Source: Isoetes taiwanensis
Taxonomy: Eukaryota; Streptophyta; Lycopodiopsida; Isoetales; Isoetaceae
Length of the DNA: 64,000 bases
Reading direction: 5' to 3'
NCBI GenBank assembly: GCA_021234155.1
Contig: JAJEKV010000052.1
Span: 9,441,284 to 9,505,283, forward strand
The translations under genes and the position numbers were made by a program. The notes below the pieces were generated by a model. The model was not told where the DNA came from. It ran no database searches and saw only the letters and a program-made list of their open reading frames with translations. This document shows, piece by piece, positions 22,800 through 36,300 of this stretch (position 1 is the stretch's first letter; every line of letters starts with the position of its first letter).

Positions 22800-25700
22800 A
22801 AATGCAACTTACATACACAAGTAATACCAAAGAAGCAATAGTATTGTCATAGTTTACCAATGTCTTGCATTGCTATGATGCTATCATAACATGATACACA
22901 ATTCTATCAAGCGCGGCAACGCCTGGCGCATGTTTACTTCTTCATCCATGTAGATGGCATTTTTGTAGCAAAAGAACTCACATGCATTGGAATATATAAT
23001 GCAGCGCATATTGGGTTTACAAATCGTTTCGTCTTGCGGCAATATTTGATTCTACAAGTACTTTATCGTGGCGGCAGTCGCCGCCACAGTGGACTCATGA
23101 ATGAAGTTCAATCGGATTTTGGACGAGTTAGGGAGTACATCTTTAAAGAATACATACCATATCCTTTTGCTTATCAGCCACTATGAAACATCATAAAAAA
23201 AATTTGTAATAATGAAATCTAAGAAACCATGTCGAGGAATAGATCTTCATGAATATTTTGAACATTTTGCATATGGCAATTTTGTATCACAAACACCATC
23301 CCCTACTGGTGGGCATATTTCCCCTTGAGTTTGAGCCCAAGTGATTGGTTATGATAGAAAGTACATACGATACCTTGAACTTGGTAAATCCAACTTGAGT
23401 TCTAAAACTATTGTTTATCAATAGAGATAACATAAAATAACCAACGACTAAAAGGAGACGAGAATTTTTTATGTAGGAACTTTTTACACGTTCATATGTA
23501 ACATCATACCATTTTCACAATTTTGAAACCTTATAGCTAGCTTAGCTTTCAAGGGTTCTAGAACATGATTTGCATAGCTTGTCTAGGTCTATTGGCATGA
23601 TATACTAACAATTTTGTCTAGGTTTGTCAATATATAATATACACGCCATCTATATACGAGACGTTGAACTTGGTAAATGCAACTCACACTGACCATGATC
23701 ATGTATAGGACTTTGATTAACAAAGCATGCAAATTGTAATTGAGGAATCTATTTATGGTACCCTCTTACTTCTTGTTTTGTAGATAGGGAATTATATGGG
23801 AGCAAACAACTTGAATTTTTACTTTATTTCTCGTTTTCATTATACTTACTTTTATGTGCTTGCCTATGGTTCAACTTACATAAATTAGCACAATAATTAC
23901 CATCAGTTTGTACTGTAGCTTTCATAAGATCATTTTTGAAATATCTTGTTGCAATCAAATACTACATCTTCCATGGGATCGTCTACTTGATATACTTGAT
24001 ATATCTTGTTGTGACTAGACCTTTAAGTACTCATTAAAGTAGAGCTTCTATACAGCTTCTATATCAATGCAAAGAAGCTTGTCTGCATGTAGGGTTGTGA
24101 CAAAATGTCCAAGACATTTCCAAAGCTCAAAGGCATATAGGCAACACTTCAAAATTGTTGGAAATGGTATTTACAAAAATGCATTTAAATGATGACGTGG
24201 CATTAGAAAAGACGAAGTCGTAGAGCTTATGGTTTTTTGCAACAGGCTGGCCGGAAAAGCTTGAAAAGGGGTTGCGGAGTTACGAAATTGCTGTAGAAAG
24301 CAGTGTGATTTTGCTGTTGAGGATCTCGGCAAAGCCATAGTCGATTTGGATTGAAACACTTGAAGGCCATTGCTGTAAAAGACAATATTAAATCTTCCAG
24401 ATCAACACCTCTTCGAAAATCAACGCCTCCATCAAATGGCAATGGCCTTCAAGTTCACTATTGTTCATCATCATCGTCATGTTTATTCTCAGTGCACAGC
24501 AATGGTCTTTCAGTTCACTATTGTTGAGGATCTCGGCTTGAGGACCACTTCAACTCCAACATGAACAAATATCGCTGCACTCAAAAAACTTACACAGAGC
24601 AATACGGCATGGAGGGAAGAAATCAAAATAGAGAGTTATACCTGGTGCAAGAAAAACTGAACAATATTGGAAAAAAGTAAGCTCAATGTCTCAACAACAC
24701 AGACAGCTGGGTGTGGTAAAGAGCCATGCTTTAAACTAGAGCTCCTTTGTTCAAAACAATTCAAAGGATTTATGCAGCAATCACGCTCTGGATGTAAAAT
24801 GTAATGGCCAATTCTTAATTTCGTTGCAACTGATCAACATTCTTGCAATTCGTAGGTTTCTGAGCAAAGAATACAGAACGGCCTTGGCAAAGGAGACTGG
24901 AATCTGTAAAGAATTTTTCATGCCATGTTGGGGGCGCAAACCAAAAACTAGCCATTGTTGTGTGTATGTTGACCCATGTGAAAAGCCTCCTGAATATCTG
25001 TAGTGCATGCAGCAAGAAAGAAGTATGCTTGCACTTATCACATCAATTCTACACAAGAACATGAATTCCATTTTCTATATAAGAAGATTTCAAAGAGTGT
25101 TGATCTGGAAGAGTAAATATTGCCTTTTATGCAGCTGAATTGGAGTCACACAAAGGTAAACGAGAGCGTGAATCACTCTGGCGGACCCACTCTGTTCGTA
25201 TCTTCGAAGTAAACCATCAAAAGAGCAGATATGTTTTCAATCTATAATATCGTCGTAAGGCCATCCTAGAGGAACTTTTTGAGTTCTGCATTGAACAGGG
25301 CTATGCAAGTAGAAGGCGGCATCCAAGTGGAGGAAGATATATTGGATTCGTCAAGGATAGATTGGTGTTATTGAAATAAAATCGTTTTTAATAATTCTCA
25401 ACAGAAAACAAAAGCGGCAAGCTGACCTTCTGAAGCCTCAGAAGCAGTACTTCTGCTAAACCAACGAATCCAAAGCTCTCACTTTTTTTCGCGGTTTTTG
25501 TGCCCTGCAAATTTAACCTGGACGCATGCCTGCCTTCCATGGCACATAAAAAGCAGATAAACTTCGATGTTGGATCTGACTCTCCTTTACCGACCTCTTC
25601 TCGGCTTCTCCTTGCGTTGATCCGAGCACCTGACCTCTGCCCTTTATATATACTGCGAAAGAATACGCTTGAAACTTCCAGAAACTCAACTCGGCCAAAG

Positions 25701-26169
25701 CTTCACGCACATAGTCGAAACTTCCAGATCGTTCCAAACTTTTTGCATACACACACGTGTACAATTTAAACCATAATTTTTCATTAAAGGCACCGCCACC
25801 TAACCTGGCCCCTTACCTTCCTTATTAGAATTATATATTAGAGATATACGAGCCTACCTTCGGGATGAGTTGTCTCATGTACTTGATAGTCATGAGACAT
25901 CGTGGGCAGTTCGAATCAAAAAGTACAACATTAGGCCCTTGGTGATGTGCATCATGTGGAGATGTATATTTAGGGTTCCATCATGAATTAAAGTACGACA
26001 ATGATTTGTGTTTTGCATTTCTGTACCTATTTTTTGATGATGTACTTAACTACTTCTAAGGGTGACATTTTGAGCATAAGTTTTGGATCTGTCTTTTCAA
26101 TTTTTCGTGTTTAGAGGTAAATCAAGTGCCCCCCACATTCTCTATAAAGCATTGTTTTCTCTACTGGAA
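22800..26169. other. gene-poor stretch
   Basis: No gene supported. It contains a GC palindrome at 23062-23087 and, near 22914-22943, a motif GCGGCAACGCCTGGCGCATG plus TTTACT that resembles the Helitron 3' end found at 26341-26370 but lacks CTAG. The short frames at 24171-25071 and 25500-25769 match nothing I recognise. Confidence 0.45.
23062..23087. repeat. GC-rich palindrome, relative of 868-893
   Basis: TATCG, then GTGGCGGC and GCCGCCAC around a short loop, preceded by ACAAGTACTT as in the first copy (ACAAGAAATT). Two such sites in one window suggest a dispersed element terminus. Confidence 0.35.
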
Positions 26170-26370
26170 TCTATAAATACAAAGTTAATACATTGATGAT
26201 ACTGTCATTAGATAATCTCAATAACAAAAATAATTACAAGAGCAAATAATGTCCATTCCCTCGAATATCAAGATGTGCTATTGACGGAATTTGCACATAT
26301 GGACCTTAACGCCCGAGTAAACACACATGCCAGGACATTAGCCCGGCAACGCCGAGCACACGTTTACTAG
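26170..26370 (+). mobile_element. short non-autonomous Helitron (candidate)
   Basis: The 3' end shows a stem CGGC-AAC-GCCG, ten bases, then CTAG (26367-26370) followed by T, which is the Helitron signature (hairpin about 10 bases before CTRR, insertion between A and T). A plausible 5' terminus TCTATAAATACAAAG starts at 26170 and is preceded by A. The 201-bp element has no coding capacity. The 3' end is the stronger evidence; the 5' end is a best guess. Confidence 0.5.
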
Positions 26371-26538
26371 TATCAGACTATATGGCAACGTTGTCTCAGA
26401 CTGTAAATCAATAGGACAATCATATAGTCGATGCTCTGGGAGCTTGCTGGTCTTGACTTTGTCAAAAACTAGAGAAATTGCTATATTTGTTTGGAAGCAT
26501 TGGAGCAGATTTTACCAGTGCAGAGCTAGTCGATGTAT

Positions 26539-26639
26539 GGGGGCATGGCCATTGGGACCCCATTCCGGTGTCCGTGGCCGTTGGAGCCAGGAGCGGGTCA
26601 CTGGCCACACCGGAATGGGGGATCAATGGCCACGCCCCC
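26539..26639. repeat. imperfect inverted repeat, 33-bp arms
   Basis: The left arm 26539-26571 (GGGGGCATGGCC...CCGGTGT) pairs with the right arm 26607-26639 (ACACCGG...GGCCACGCCCCC) with few mismatches, and GTGGCC/GGCCAC extend the stem inward. It lies in a locally GC-rich patch beside a run of C (about 26670-26680). It could fold as a strong hairpin RNA if transcribed, or mark a decayed foldback element. Confidence 0.7.
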
Positions 26640-27002
26640 ACAACATGGAAATTGGGAACAAATTTGCCTCCCCCCCCCCCATCTTTTCCAGTGGAGGTTC
26701 GGCGATGGTAGTGGCGGCGATGGGCAGCCCGTGTTTGATGGTGCTCTGTAGTGGCTATGGCGCTCAACGACTTGGTATTTGCCTCAGATTTTCCAAGTCC
26801 GGATGCGCCCTATTCTTCAGTTTTTTATTGGTTTTATGGCGCTTGCCTTATTTTTCAACCTTTCTTTGGTTTCTGCTTATAGGTATTCAGAGTTTGCACG
26901 GCAAATAGCGGTTTTTTCCAAGATAAGGATGCTTTGAGGCCGATTTCTTCCAGGGTAGCGGTCAGAAGCTTAGAATATGCTTCCGCAGCTCGTTCTGTGC
27001 TA

Positions 27003-27421
27003 TTATTTCTTGCATGCAGGTAGCGGTGCCATATTTTCGCTCCATGATGCTTTTATAGAGCAAATGCCCTCTGGACCTGCTTTAAGCTGATCTTTGCAGC
27101 AAATCCGGCAGGTGTGTGCTGTTTTAAGCCCCATTTGAGGGCCATCATAGTATCCATTGCAGAGTTTTCATGATTTACCGCATTTTCCTAATGTTCTTCT
27201 ACACTGATTTAGTTATTTCTTGCATGCAGGTAACGGTGCCATGTTTTTGCTTTACGATGCTTTTATAGAGCAAATCAGTCCTCTGGCCTGCTTTAGGCTG
27301 ATCTTGGCAACAAATCCAATAGTTATATGCTATTTTAAGCCCCATTTGAGGGCCATCACGGTAACTATTGCAGAGTTTTCACGATTTACTGCATTTTCCT
27401 AATGTTCTTCTACACTGATTT
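27003..27421. repeat. tandem duplication, 210-bp unit
   Basis: Copies 27003-27212 and 27213-27421 share TTATTTCTTGCATGCAGGTA, GATGCTTTTATAGAGCAAAT, TAAGCCCCATTTGAGGGCCA and TTCCTAATGTTCTTCTACAC. They have diverged by scattered substitutions and a small indel. Non-coding. Confidence 0.92.
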
Positions 27422-27589
27422 GGTTTTGCTATGATGCTTTCGGATTTGTGGGTTCAAATCCCATAGCTGAAAGGTTTATTGATTTTAGTTTTTTGCTCTG
27501 GTTGCTTTGTTACTGTTTGGACAACCGGGAGTAGTCTGTCAAATTTCATATGCACGAAATTTGCTTCCCTCTTTCCATTCCAGATTGTA

Positions 27590-27870
27590 GAGAGGTGACA
27601 GATGTCAGCACAAGCACGAGCAGGAGCAGGAGCATCATCTAGAACATGCAACAGGAAGAGCGAGAAAGTAGGGTCTGCCAATGCTGCCAACTAAGATTTA
27701 TTGAAGATGAGTGCCACATTCTTCAGAACTGGCCACCTATCCAAGCACGATATGTCGGGTTGGTTACACCTGACCAATCGCTACAGGTGATGATGAGCAC
27801 GCCTTCAGTGGGGACTTTGGCATATTACATTCAAAATATACTAGACATGTGGGCTCAATTGTGCCACTGA
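27590..27870 (+). pseudogene. LINE reverse-transcriptase C-terminal Cys/His fragment
   Basis: The frame from 27646 reads ERESRVCQCCQLRFIEDECH, followed by ILQNWPPIQARY. This matches the C-x2-C-x(n)-EDE-H-x(4)-C pattern at the end of plant LINE RT proteins, with the last Cys replaced by Trp. No upstream RT domain is present. A 27-bp tandem duplication (27851-27877 and 27878-27904, GGGCTCAATTGTGCCACTGA...) lies in its tail. The family assignment is from the motif only. Confidence 0.5.
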
Positions 27871-28159
27871 TCACTACGGGCTCAATTGTGCCACTGATCA
27901 CTACACTGACATGTACAAATGTATAGTTTATCAACAAGCTTATTACTACTTCCAAAGTTGTTCTCTCAAAAACCCTTCGAGGTGGGGTTTTTTAATCCTA
28001 GACACTAATACGGTGACTGTTCTTTGTTTGTTTGTTTTGTCCCATAGGCCATCTGGTCAAGCCAATTCATTTCAATTTATAATTTTAATACGTATTAGGA
28101 ATATATCTATACGAGTCGTATTCTGATTGACCAAGAGATTTTGTGATAAGTTTCAAAAA

Positions 28160-28835
28160 GGGAAAAACTACAAAATACCCTTATGTTTTGACAAATTTCA
28201 TGACATACCCCTGAGTTTTCATAAATTTTTGTAATACCTTGGTCAACATATTTAGTATTTTGTATTATTGAAAATTGTTCGAATGCCCTTATGATCTATC
28301 TTAATTACTCAAATGCCCTTGAGATTCTACACAATTCACCAAATACCCTTACGATGAGAGATGATACAGTTTTTATCCTGATAATCTGTTTTTATCCTGA
28401 TAATCTGATTAGCGTTCCTTCCAAGTATGAACATCAAATCCGAGAGCCATGATCAAAATATTAGATAGTCTTACTATACGGCTTCAGATTAATGTAAGAT
28501 GAGATATTCAGAGATATTCATATCTATATGGCAGTGAAGAGCATATTCAAGCACATGAGGTCGAACAAGGTTTTCCACTGGGATTCTATTAGGTTAGAAG
28601 GTCTAAATCTTTGGTCTGTTTTCTATTCAAAAACGAAAACTAGCGATGTCAAATCCTTGCCCAAAAACATATCCATTCAGAAGGGCTTTATATAAAATAC
28701 GTAAAATACAAGGGCATTTGATGATATACAAAATTCTACAGAGCTAAATACGTTGACCAAGGGCATTACAAAAATTTATGAAAACTCAAGGGTATGTTAT
28801 AAAATTCGTACATAAGGGTATTTTGTAGTTTTTCC
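28160..28835. mobile_element. Mutator-like MITE, 676 bp, with about 100-bp terminal inverted repeats
   Basis: The left end GGGAAAAACTACAAAATACC and the reverse complement of the right end agree over about 100 bp (ACTACAAAATACCCTTATG, GAGTTTTCATAAATTTTTGT, CTTGGTCAAC). Flanks TTTCAAAAA (28151-28159) and TTTCAAGAA (28836-28844) form a 9-bp target duplication with one mismatch, the Mutator length. The interior is non-coding with several ..ATGCCCTT.. and ATACCCTT repeats. Its right end is 143 bases before the cystathionine gamma-synthase start codon, so it forms the distal promoter of that gene. Confidence 0.88.
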
Positions 28836-28907
28836 TTTCAAGAACGTGTAGGGGCTTTTTTTATCATTAGCCCTAATTGCAGTGACATTTTGGTTTTTTT
28901 TCAAAAT

Positions 28908-28916
28908 TATATATAT
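28908..28916 (+). promoter_or_regulatory. candidate TATA box of the CGS gene
   Basis: TTATATATA lies about 65 bases before the start codon, between the MITE end and the gene. If used, transcription would start near 28940 with a short leader. No other promoter element is certain. Confidence 0.4.
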
Positions 28917-28978
28917 CAAATTGCCTTTCGTTTTGAGGGCAATTTTCCCTTCACAACTTCACAAGGTCGACGATTCCG

Positions 28979-32011
<3,033 letters not shown>

Positions 32012-32510
32012 TGCTATGAGTCAACTTCAAAAACAGAAAGTTTTAAAAATCATTGGGGTCGTTAAAGTCAATTCAAGTTTAGTATTCATGATATCCATTG
32101 CTTATTGCAAAAACATACAAGTCACCTCATCAGGACTTTATGAAGAAACAGGGAAGCAACTCTTAGATAAGACGAAACACATGACTAGTCTAGTACGATG
32201 GGTAGTAGTACCGTTTAAGGCAACCTGCCTAATAGGCTAAATAATGCAGAATATAGGATTCTGTGTTCTTCTCTACCTAAATTTGGGGTGTATTATCATT
32301 TGGGGTGTCCAATAATTATTTGGGGCCATCCGATGGTGGCATATGCCAAAGCATATGCCACGCCATGAACTTCAAAATCCCCTATATTTGACTTACCCCT
32401 ATCAGCCAAGCAAACCATTGAATAAATACAATCTCTGAAATTTGAAAGTTTGGCCAAACAAACAATGAGCCTGGGGAGTCGAATCACAGTATAAGTTCTG
32501 ACGCTCATCC
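32012..32510. other. 3' flank of CGS
   Basis: It should contain the 3' untranslated region of the CGS gene; no clear polyadenylation motif can be singled out. No other gene seen. Confidence 0.4.
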
Positions 32511-32552
32511 AAGCATACTAGGTATTCCACAGGAGGGATGCCTAGTATGCTT
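32511..32552. repeat. hairpin, possible element terminus
   Basis: AAGCATACTAGG and CCTAGTATGCTT are perfect 12-nt arms, with GGTATTCC/GGATGCC continuing imperfectly inward. It lies about 1 kb downstream of the HUH endonuclease gene (minus strand). HUH transposons often have a hairpin near an end, but no matching site was found on the other side. Confidence 0.45.
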
Positions 32553-32610
32553 AGGGGCCGAAGCCCACTAACAAAGCAAACAAGTCAGTACCAGCATATC
32601 ATTTGAATAC

Positions 32611-32912
32611 ACAATTCTGTTAAACAATTGCAGCCTGCTCAAACTTATTCAACACGTCATATTTACAATACACAATTCTGTTAAACAATTGCAGCCTGCT
32701 CAAACTTATTCAACACATCATATTTACAAGCATTTACCACAACCAATTTCGGAACTAGCAAACCATACCTGTTAACCAATTGCAGCCTGCTCAAACTTAT
32801 TCAACACGTTATTTACAAGCATTTACCACAACCAATTTCAAAAACCATACCTGTTAACCAATTGCAGCCTGCTCAAACTTATTGAACACGTTATTTAAAA
32901 GCAAACCATACC
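32611..32912. repeat. four-copy direct repeat, 60-90-bp units
   Basis: CTGTTAA.CAATTGCAGCCTGC plus TCAAACTTATT occurs at 32617, 32678, 32769 and 32851, with ATTTACAAGCATTTACCACA spacers between the later copies. Non-coding. It lies on the 3' side of the HUH gene and could belong to that element. Confidence 0.88.
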
Positions 32913-32919
32913 TATTATT

Positions 32920-33530
32920 TCAGCAATACAAATCCAGATCAAGGTTTATCAACTCCACACATAAAATCACAAGCCAACAGAAGAAGAACATGTAAAGAGA
33001 TAAGTTCATAGCCGAGCCACTTTGTGCATGCCTAATCACTGCATCTAGTTGCCGTATTTCTTGCACAAGCAAGACCATCGCAAGGCTCATATGAGAGCGC
33101 AAGATGTGCAACTCAGAAAGGGGCACCCCCAAATGCTCCCACTCCACAACAGATATGGCATTGTCAATTGACACATAAAACCCTCTAAGCTACCGCCTAA
33201 GCAAGCGCAAGGATGCCGCAATCCTATGCGCCTCAGTTCCAACCTGGATAACACTATTCACGAACTCCCCGAACAAAAATGTCTCTCGTGCTCACCGGTA
33301 AACACAACAGGTCCGGATGGGATGCTTCTACGCCAGACGAAATAAAAGATTCAGCAAAGACACAAAGAAGTTGCTCCACGCCAAAGAATCGTTTCCCCAT
33401 CGATCCCATAACTCCCCGCAACTAAAACAAACAAAGCTATGAAAACAAACCCAACCGTACAATGAAGAGGCAACCAAGATCATCCAACGGCCCATGGTAC
33501 GATCACCCTTGTGCATGGGATGAAATCTAC
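32920..33530 (-). other. broken coding-like stretch downstream of the HUH gene
   Basis: On the minus strand, short frames such as ETFLFGEFVNSVIQVGTEAH, then after a stop ISVVEWEHLGVPLSELHILR, have protein-like composition but are separated by stops and a frame change. I recognise no domain. It may be a decayed second gene of the HUH element, or noise. Confidence 0.25.
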
Positions 33531-33554
33531 ACCGGTCAAAGCATCACAACATCA

Positions 33555-34713
33555 TCATTTGTCTCCACTATAAGAAGCATCATGAATATCCTCGAAGTTA
33601 TTATCTTGTTCATCAGCAGGAATAGCATCATCCCAATACCGCCTCCTCCCAGGCCCATTCCTTTCCACAGGTACAAAACTTGCTGGCAGGCCAAACAAGA
33701 TGGTCCTCATATCCGATGGCATGCAGTGACTACGATTGAGCAGGACTCTCCATGCATCCCGGACACGGTGCTCATTGATATGGGCAGTGTTAGAAGGGAT
33801 AATGCAAGAATTAGACAAGGTAAATTTTCCAGAACGAATCATCCTGGCCAGTGCATACAACAAACTAGCAGTCAATCTACAGTTCCCGTGGTAATTCACA
33901 AAATGGGCAGCTCGATTCAACAAGTTTTTGTTATCAAGCACAACTAAATTTTTCGTATCACCAACTCCCCATCTCAAATACAAATCCTTACCTTTCTCGA
34001 TGGCAGCCTCACTCACATTATGAAGATGGCAGACATAATGAACTTTTCCCACATCCTTCATACAATACCCAATCATACTCTCAAAACAATGAAGACGAGT
34101 ATTTTTAAGGGCTTTGCATACCAATATCACACCAGGAGGCTTAGAAACCCAATTGAAATCTCCTTTTATGGCATCATTCATGGCCCTAGGACTCTTAAAT
34201 CGGGCTCTAAAAATAGCCTGACAATGCAAATGATCTACAGTAGCACCACGCTCCATGGCCACAGCTCCAGCAACACACCTCCGATTGCAAAACCCCACAA
34301 GACCATCATAAAAACTCATGGGCACATCTTGCCCAGACAGACCTAAGGTAACACTCACATCTATAACATTCCAGTCCTGCTCAACAAGAAAAACCACCAT
34401 ATCCCCCGGTCTCACGCTCTTGGGAGTTGGAAGAACTCAGGTTTATAATGTGGCTCAGAGAACCAGGGATAGAGCAACCAACACTCTTCCCCTTTCTCGC
34501 TGCCCTCTTTAGAGATATAATGTGGCAGAAAATTACACACAAAAATAAAGGGAAGAATACAGCCGGCTTACCTCGGGCATAAATCCCCTTCGAGAAGACT
34601 CCACCTCCGCTCCCCATCAAGCAACCCGACCCCTGTTTATCCGAAAACCCCAAAAAAGCAACAAGCCCAGAGGCAGGACACATAAGAACCTCCGGCCTCA
34701 GCAGCTCTGCCAT
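33555..34713 (-). CDS. single-tyrosine HUH endonuclease, Replitron-like transposon protein
   Basis: The long exon (34435-33555, about 293 codons) carries MERGATVDHLHCQAIF, an HUH metal site (H-x-H-x-Q), and 55 residues later FESMIGYCMKD, a Y-x-x-K nucleophile motif. This is the Rep/HUH nickase layout with one tyrosine. Conserved surroundings (PPGVILVCKAL, HNVSEAAIEKG, WRVLLN) fit my memory of eukaryotic Replitron Rep proteins. Such enzymes nick one DNA strand and stay covalently bound to its 5' end. The frame lacks an upstream ATG, but a donor CCCGAG|GTAAGC at 34572/34571 and an acceptor CCTGAG at 34436 join in phase to a first exon 34572-34713 starting MAELLRPEVL, giving 340 residues. No helicase domain is present. 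HUH assignment is strong; Replitron naming and the intron are inferred. Confidence 0.72.
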
Positions 34714-36117
34714 CCCTGGGGCACCCTAGGCGGCATTACCAGTTCCGGCCAACCGGGCACAAGATGCTCGGCCTACATTCCAGGGTCTCGAATCCCCACT
34801 GCCACCGTCAGCAAAATAACATACTCACATACGAATACCCATTACACCATAAAAACCTTAGGTTACAAAAATACGATTCCAAATTTCGGCCACTATCGTC
34901 TAGGAAATCGGGTGCCACAAGGTTTTTGTATGGCATTATGGCGCATTTGTGTGCATTCGGCAGGCCTCAATGCTTGTGGATTAAGTTAGTTGGTACTATC
35001 AATTTAATTAAATTTAAATTAAATTAAATATAACAGGTTGGGATAACTAAAAAAAGCAACCTCTTAGGCTGCTTTCCCATGGGCCTCCAGCCTCAAGGTT
35101 TCTTGGAGGTGTCAAGACCTTGGTGTGCCGGTTTTGTGGGTGCCTCACCTTGAAGAACTCAGGTTTTTGACCTGAATTCAAACTATTCTCAATGCATTTA
35201 TGGAGGTCAAGATCTTGGCATGCAAGTTTCCTTGGGCACCTCACTTTGATGTACCAAACAAGCTTTTGTTCCGTAGCATAGCCACTAGATCAATGAATCA
35301 GGCTGTATTAGAAAGGCTCATAGTTTAGGGCTCTTGCAGCGACTTTGATTTAATAATGTGACAAAGTAGAAAAACTGAGTTCGAGCCTTAATGGGGATGC
35401 GCCCTTGCCCTTATGTAATATAACCATTTTCACTTCACTTTTTCTTTATCAGGCTTTCCTAACCCCATTTACAACAATTTCTCAAATTTTAACCTATCCA
35501 CGTTACACTCCACCTCAACAATTTCAATTTACACCGTTGAATCTTCAAATTTCTACATCTACGGTTCACAAAATTACAAAAACTCGAGAAATTTACTCTG
35601 CCCCTCCTAATGTCCACTCTTCCCCTCTTCCCATTACCTCTCTGTTCTCACAGTGCACACATCGTGCTCCAACAGACCAGACTAGCGACTAGGGTTTTGA
35701 TCATGCCTGCCTAGTGTTGAGCAAATCTTAGTAGTTCCTTTATAGCAAATTATTAAGCATCATTGATGCTTTTAACAGCCTACGAACAAATAACATGATC
35801 CTTGACTCTTCTAAAATTTCTTTGCTCATTCTGATCCGCATGGATTGACGGATATAGAAAGAAGGCTATGGTAGGCTACGACGGTTGAGAGGTTTTTCCC
35901 AGCCAAGGTAGGGATAAACAGGCGAGAGCTTTCCTTTCCAAGCATAAAAATGAAGGAAACGTGGTGGATAAATATGTAGCAAAATAACAGGGGGTTCCAG
36001 GGGGATTTGATATGGATGTAAAAATAACAATTCCTGAAACCATAGACCATATATTCCTAAAAGAATTGAATGGGTTGTTATAAAAAAAAAAAACATAGAT
36101 TCAAGATAAAAAATAAT
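34714..36117. other. 5' flank of the HUH gene and anonymous DNA
   Basis: No gene supported. 35047-35250 contains a loose duplication (TCAAGACCTTGGTGTGC...GGGTGCCTCACCTTGA versus TCAAGATCTTGGCATGC...GGGCACCTCACTTTGA) and a small hairpin (GAACTCAGGT/ACCTGAATTC, 35155-35179). Confidence 0.4.
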
Positions 36118-36119
36118 CA

Positions 36120-36300
36120 CATTAGCTCACTAGGTACATTGGTTAAAGTATTCTTATTAGGACATTGAGTTATTTTGGTAGAGGTTCGAGCCCCCGTATT
36201 TCATATTCTAGAATCTTAGGCAAAGTCGTATAGAGGTTCGATATTTCCTAAAAACCTTAGGGGAAATCGTATTTCATATTTTAAAACCTTAGGCGCCTCC
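36120..36300 (+). mobile_element. tRNA-derived SINE-like fragment
   Basis: TAGCTCACTAGG (36123-36134) resembles a pol III A box with one mismatch, and GGTTCGAGCCC (36183-36193) matches the B box. The 60-base spacing is longer than in tRNA genes but usual for some SINEs. No cloverleaf can be drawn. No poly-A or T tail or target duplication was identified. Confidence 0.35.

Noticed and set aside
27440-27470. GTGGGTTCAAATCCCATAGC, a tRNA T-arm look-alike
   Set aside because: No D-arm, anticodon arm or acceptor pairing upstream; not a tRNA gene.
33462-33947. 161-codon plus frame overlapping the HUH gene
   Set aside because: The minus strand carries conserved HUH and Y-x-x-K motifs; the plus frame has none.
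35328-35385. GAGTTCGAGCC, B-box-like
   Set aside because: No matching A box at a convincing distance; left out as a SINE.
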